A stretch of 37,017 nucleotides of DNA, taken from positions 1 through 37,017 of the forward strand of contig DYNM01000026.1 of the NCBI GenBank assembly GCA_020721065.1. The letters are read 5' to 3'. The stretch's first letter is position 1. The number at the start of each line of letters is the position of its first letter. The position numbers and the translations under genes are program-made. Positions 36,954 to 37,017 of the stretch are shown piece by piece. The DNA is from Thiocystis violascens (GTDB lineage: Bacteria > Pseudomonadota > Gammaproteobacteria > Chromatiales > Chromatiaceae). Under the pieces are notes generated by a model that was given only the letters and a program-made list of their open reading frames with translations, did no database searches and was not told the origin of the DNA.

Positions 36954-37017
36954 GTTTAAAAGAGTAGGAGTTACGCAGTTGCGAACAAGCCATACAATGG
37001 TGCTGATAAATAAAATC
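36954..37017. other. Sequence right of the CRISPR array
   Basis: These 64 bases after the last repeat contain no repeat or recognisable degenerate copy. No gene is supported here. They may be the leader, if transcription runs leftwards, or simply the trailer. Confidence 0.5.

Overview
The window reads as chromosomal DNA of a gammaproteobacterium. The evidence is the translation-operon order rimP-nusA-infB-rbfA-truB-rpsO-pnp, the minus-strand series PHP/TrpH-like, YciO-like, M50 protease, trpS, scpA, scpB, a GyrB with the long insert of gammaproteobacterial GyrB, a biosynthetic SpeA and an S-methyl-5'-thioinosine phosphorylase-type enzyme. DUF29, heptamer TTGTCAG-type repeats and a B-repeat secreted protein are reminiscent of filamentous or sulfur-oxidising gammaproteobacteria, but I cannot name a genus.

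Layout. 1-125: terminator and tRNA-Ser(UGA) on the minus strand. 256-4076: pmbA and gyrB. 4141-8385 (minus): a PhoU-like regulator, an unknown exported protein, a TPR-methyltransferase fusion and DsbA. 8569-10153: a thioinosine phosphorylase and a membrane-anchored Pro/Ala-rich protein. 10154-10414: two tandem intrinsic terminators and a possible small RNA ahead of rimP. 10415-19600: rimP, nusA, infB, rbfA, truB, a toxin-antitoxin remnant, rpsO and pnp. 19519-26088 (minus): a tight cluster ending in cobD and a short CobT-like gene whose tail runs antisense into pnp. 26312-33676: trkA-trkH (potassium uptake), speA (agmatine synthesis), an HD-GYP protein, a 47-residue membrane protein coupled to ispH, and ispH. 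33736-36112: a DUF29 protein and a secreted repeat protein broken by a stop codon and a frameshift. 36172-36953: a CRISPR array of 12 identical 36-base repeats and 11 spacers, without cas genes in the window.

Most of the window is core housekeeping. The accessory signals are the CRISPR array, which contains two pairs of homologous spacers; dispersed heptamer repeats that supply the ends of scpA and the upstream region of scpB; an antitoxin-like gene with a decayed toxin start; and the broken secreted protein. Composition is patchy: the rimP-pnp and trpS-trkA blocks are rich in CTG/GCG codons, whereas gyrB, the TPR gene, trkH, the HD-GYP gene and parts of speA and ispH favour TTA/ATT codons.

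No clearly new multi-gene system is visible. The best leads are the CRISPR array with its paired spacers, the small CxxC membrane protein coupled to ispH, and the leader ahead of rimP.
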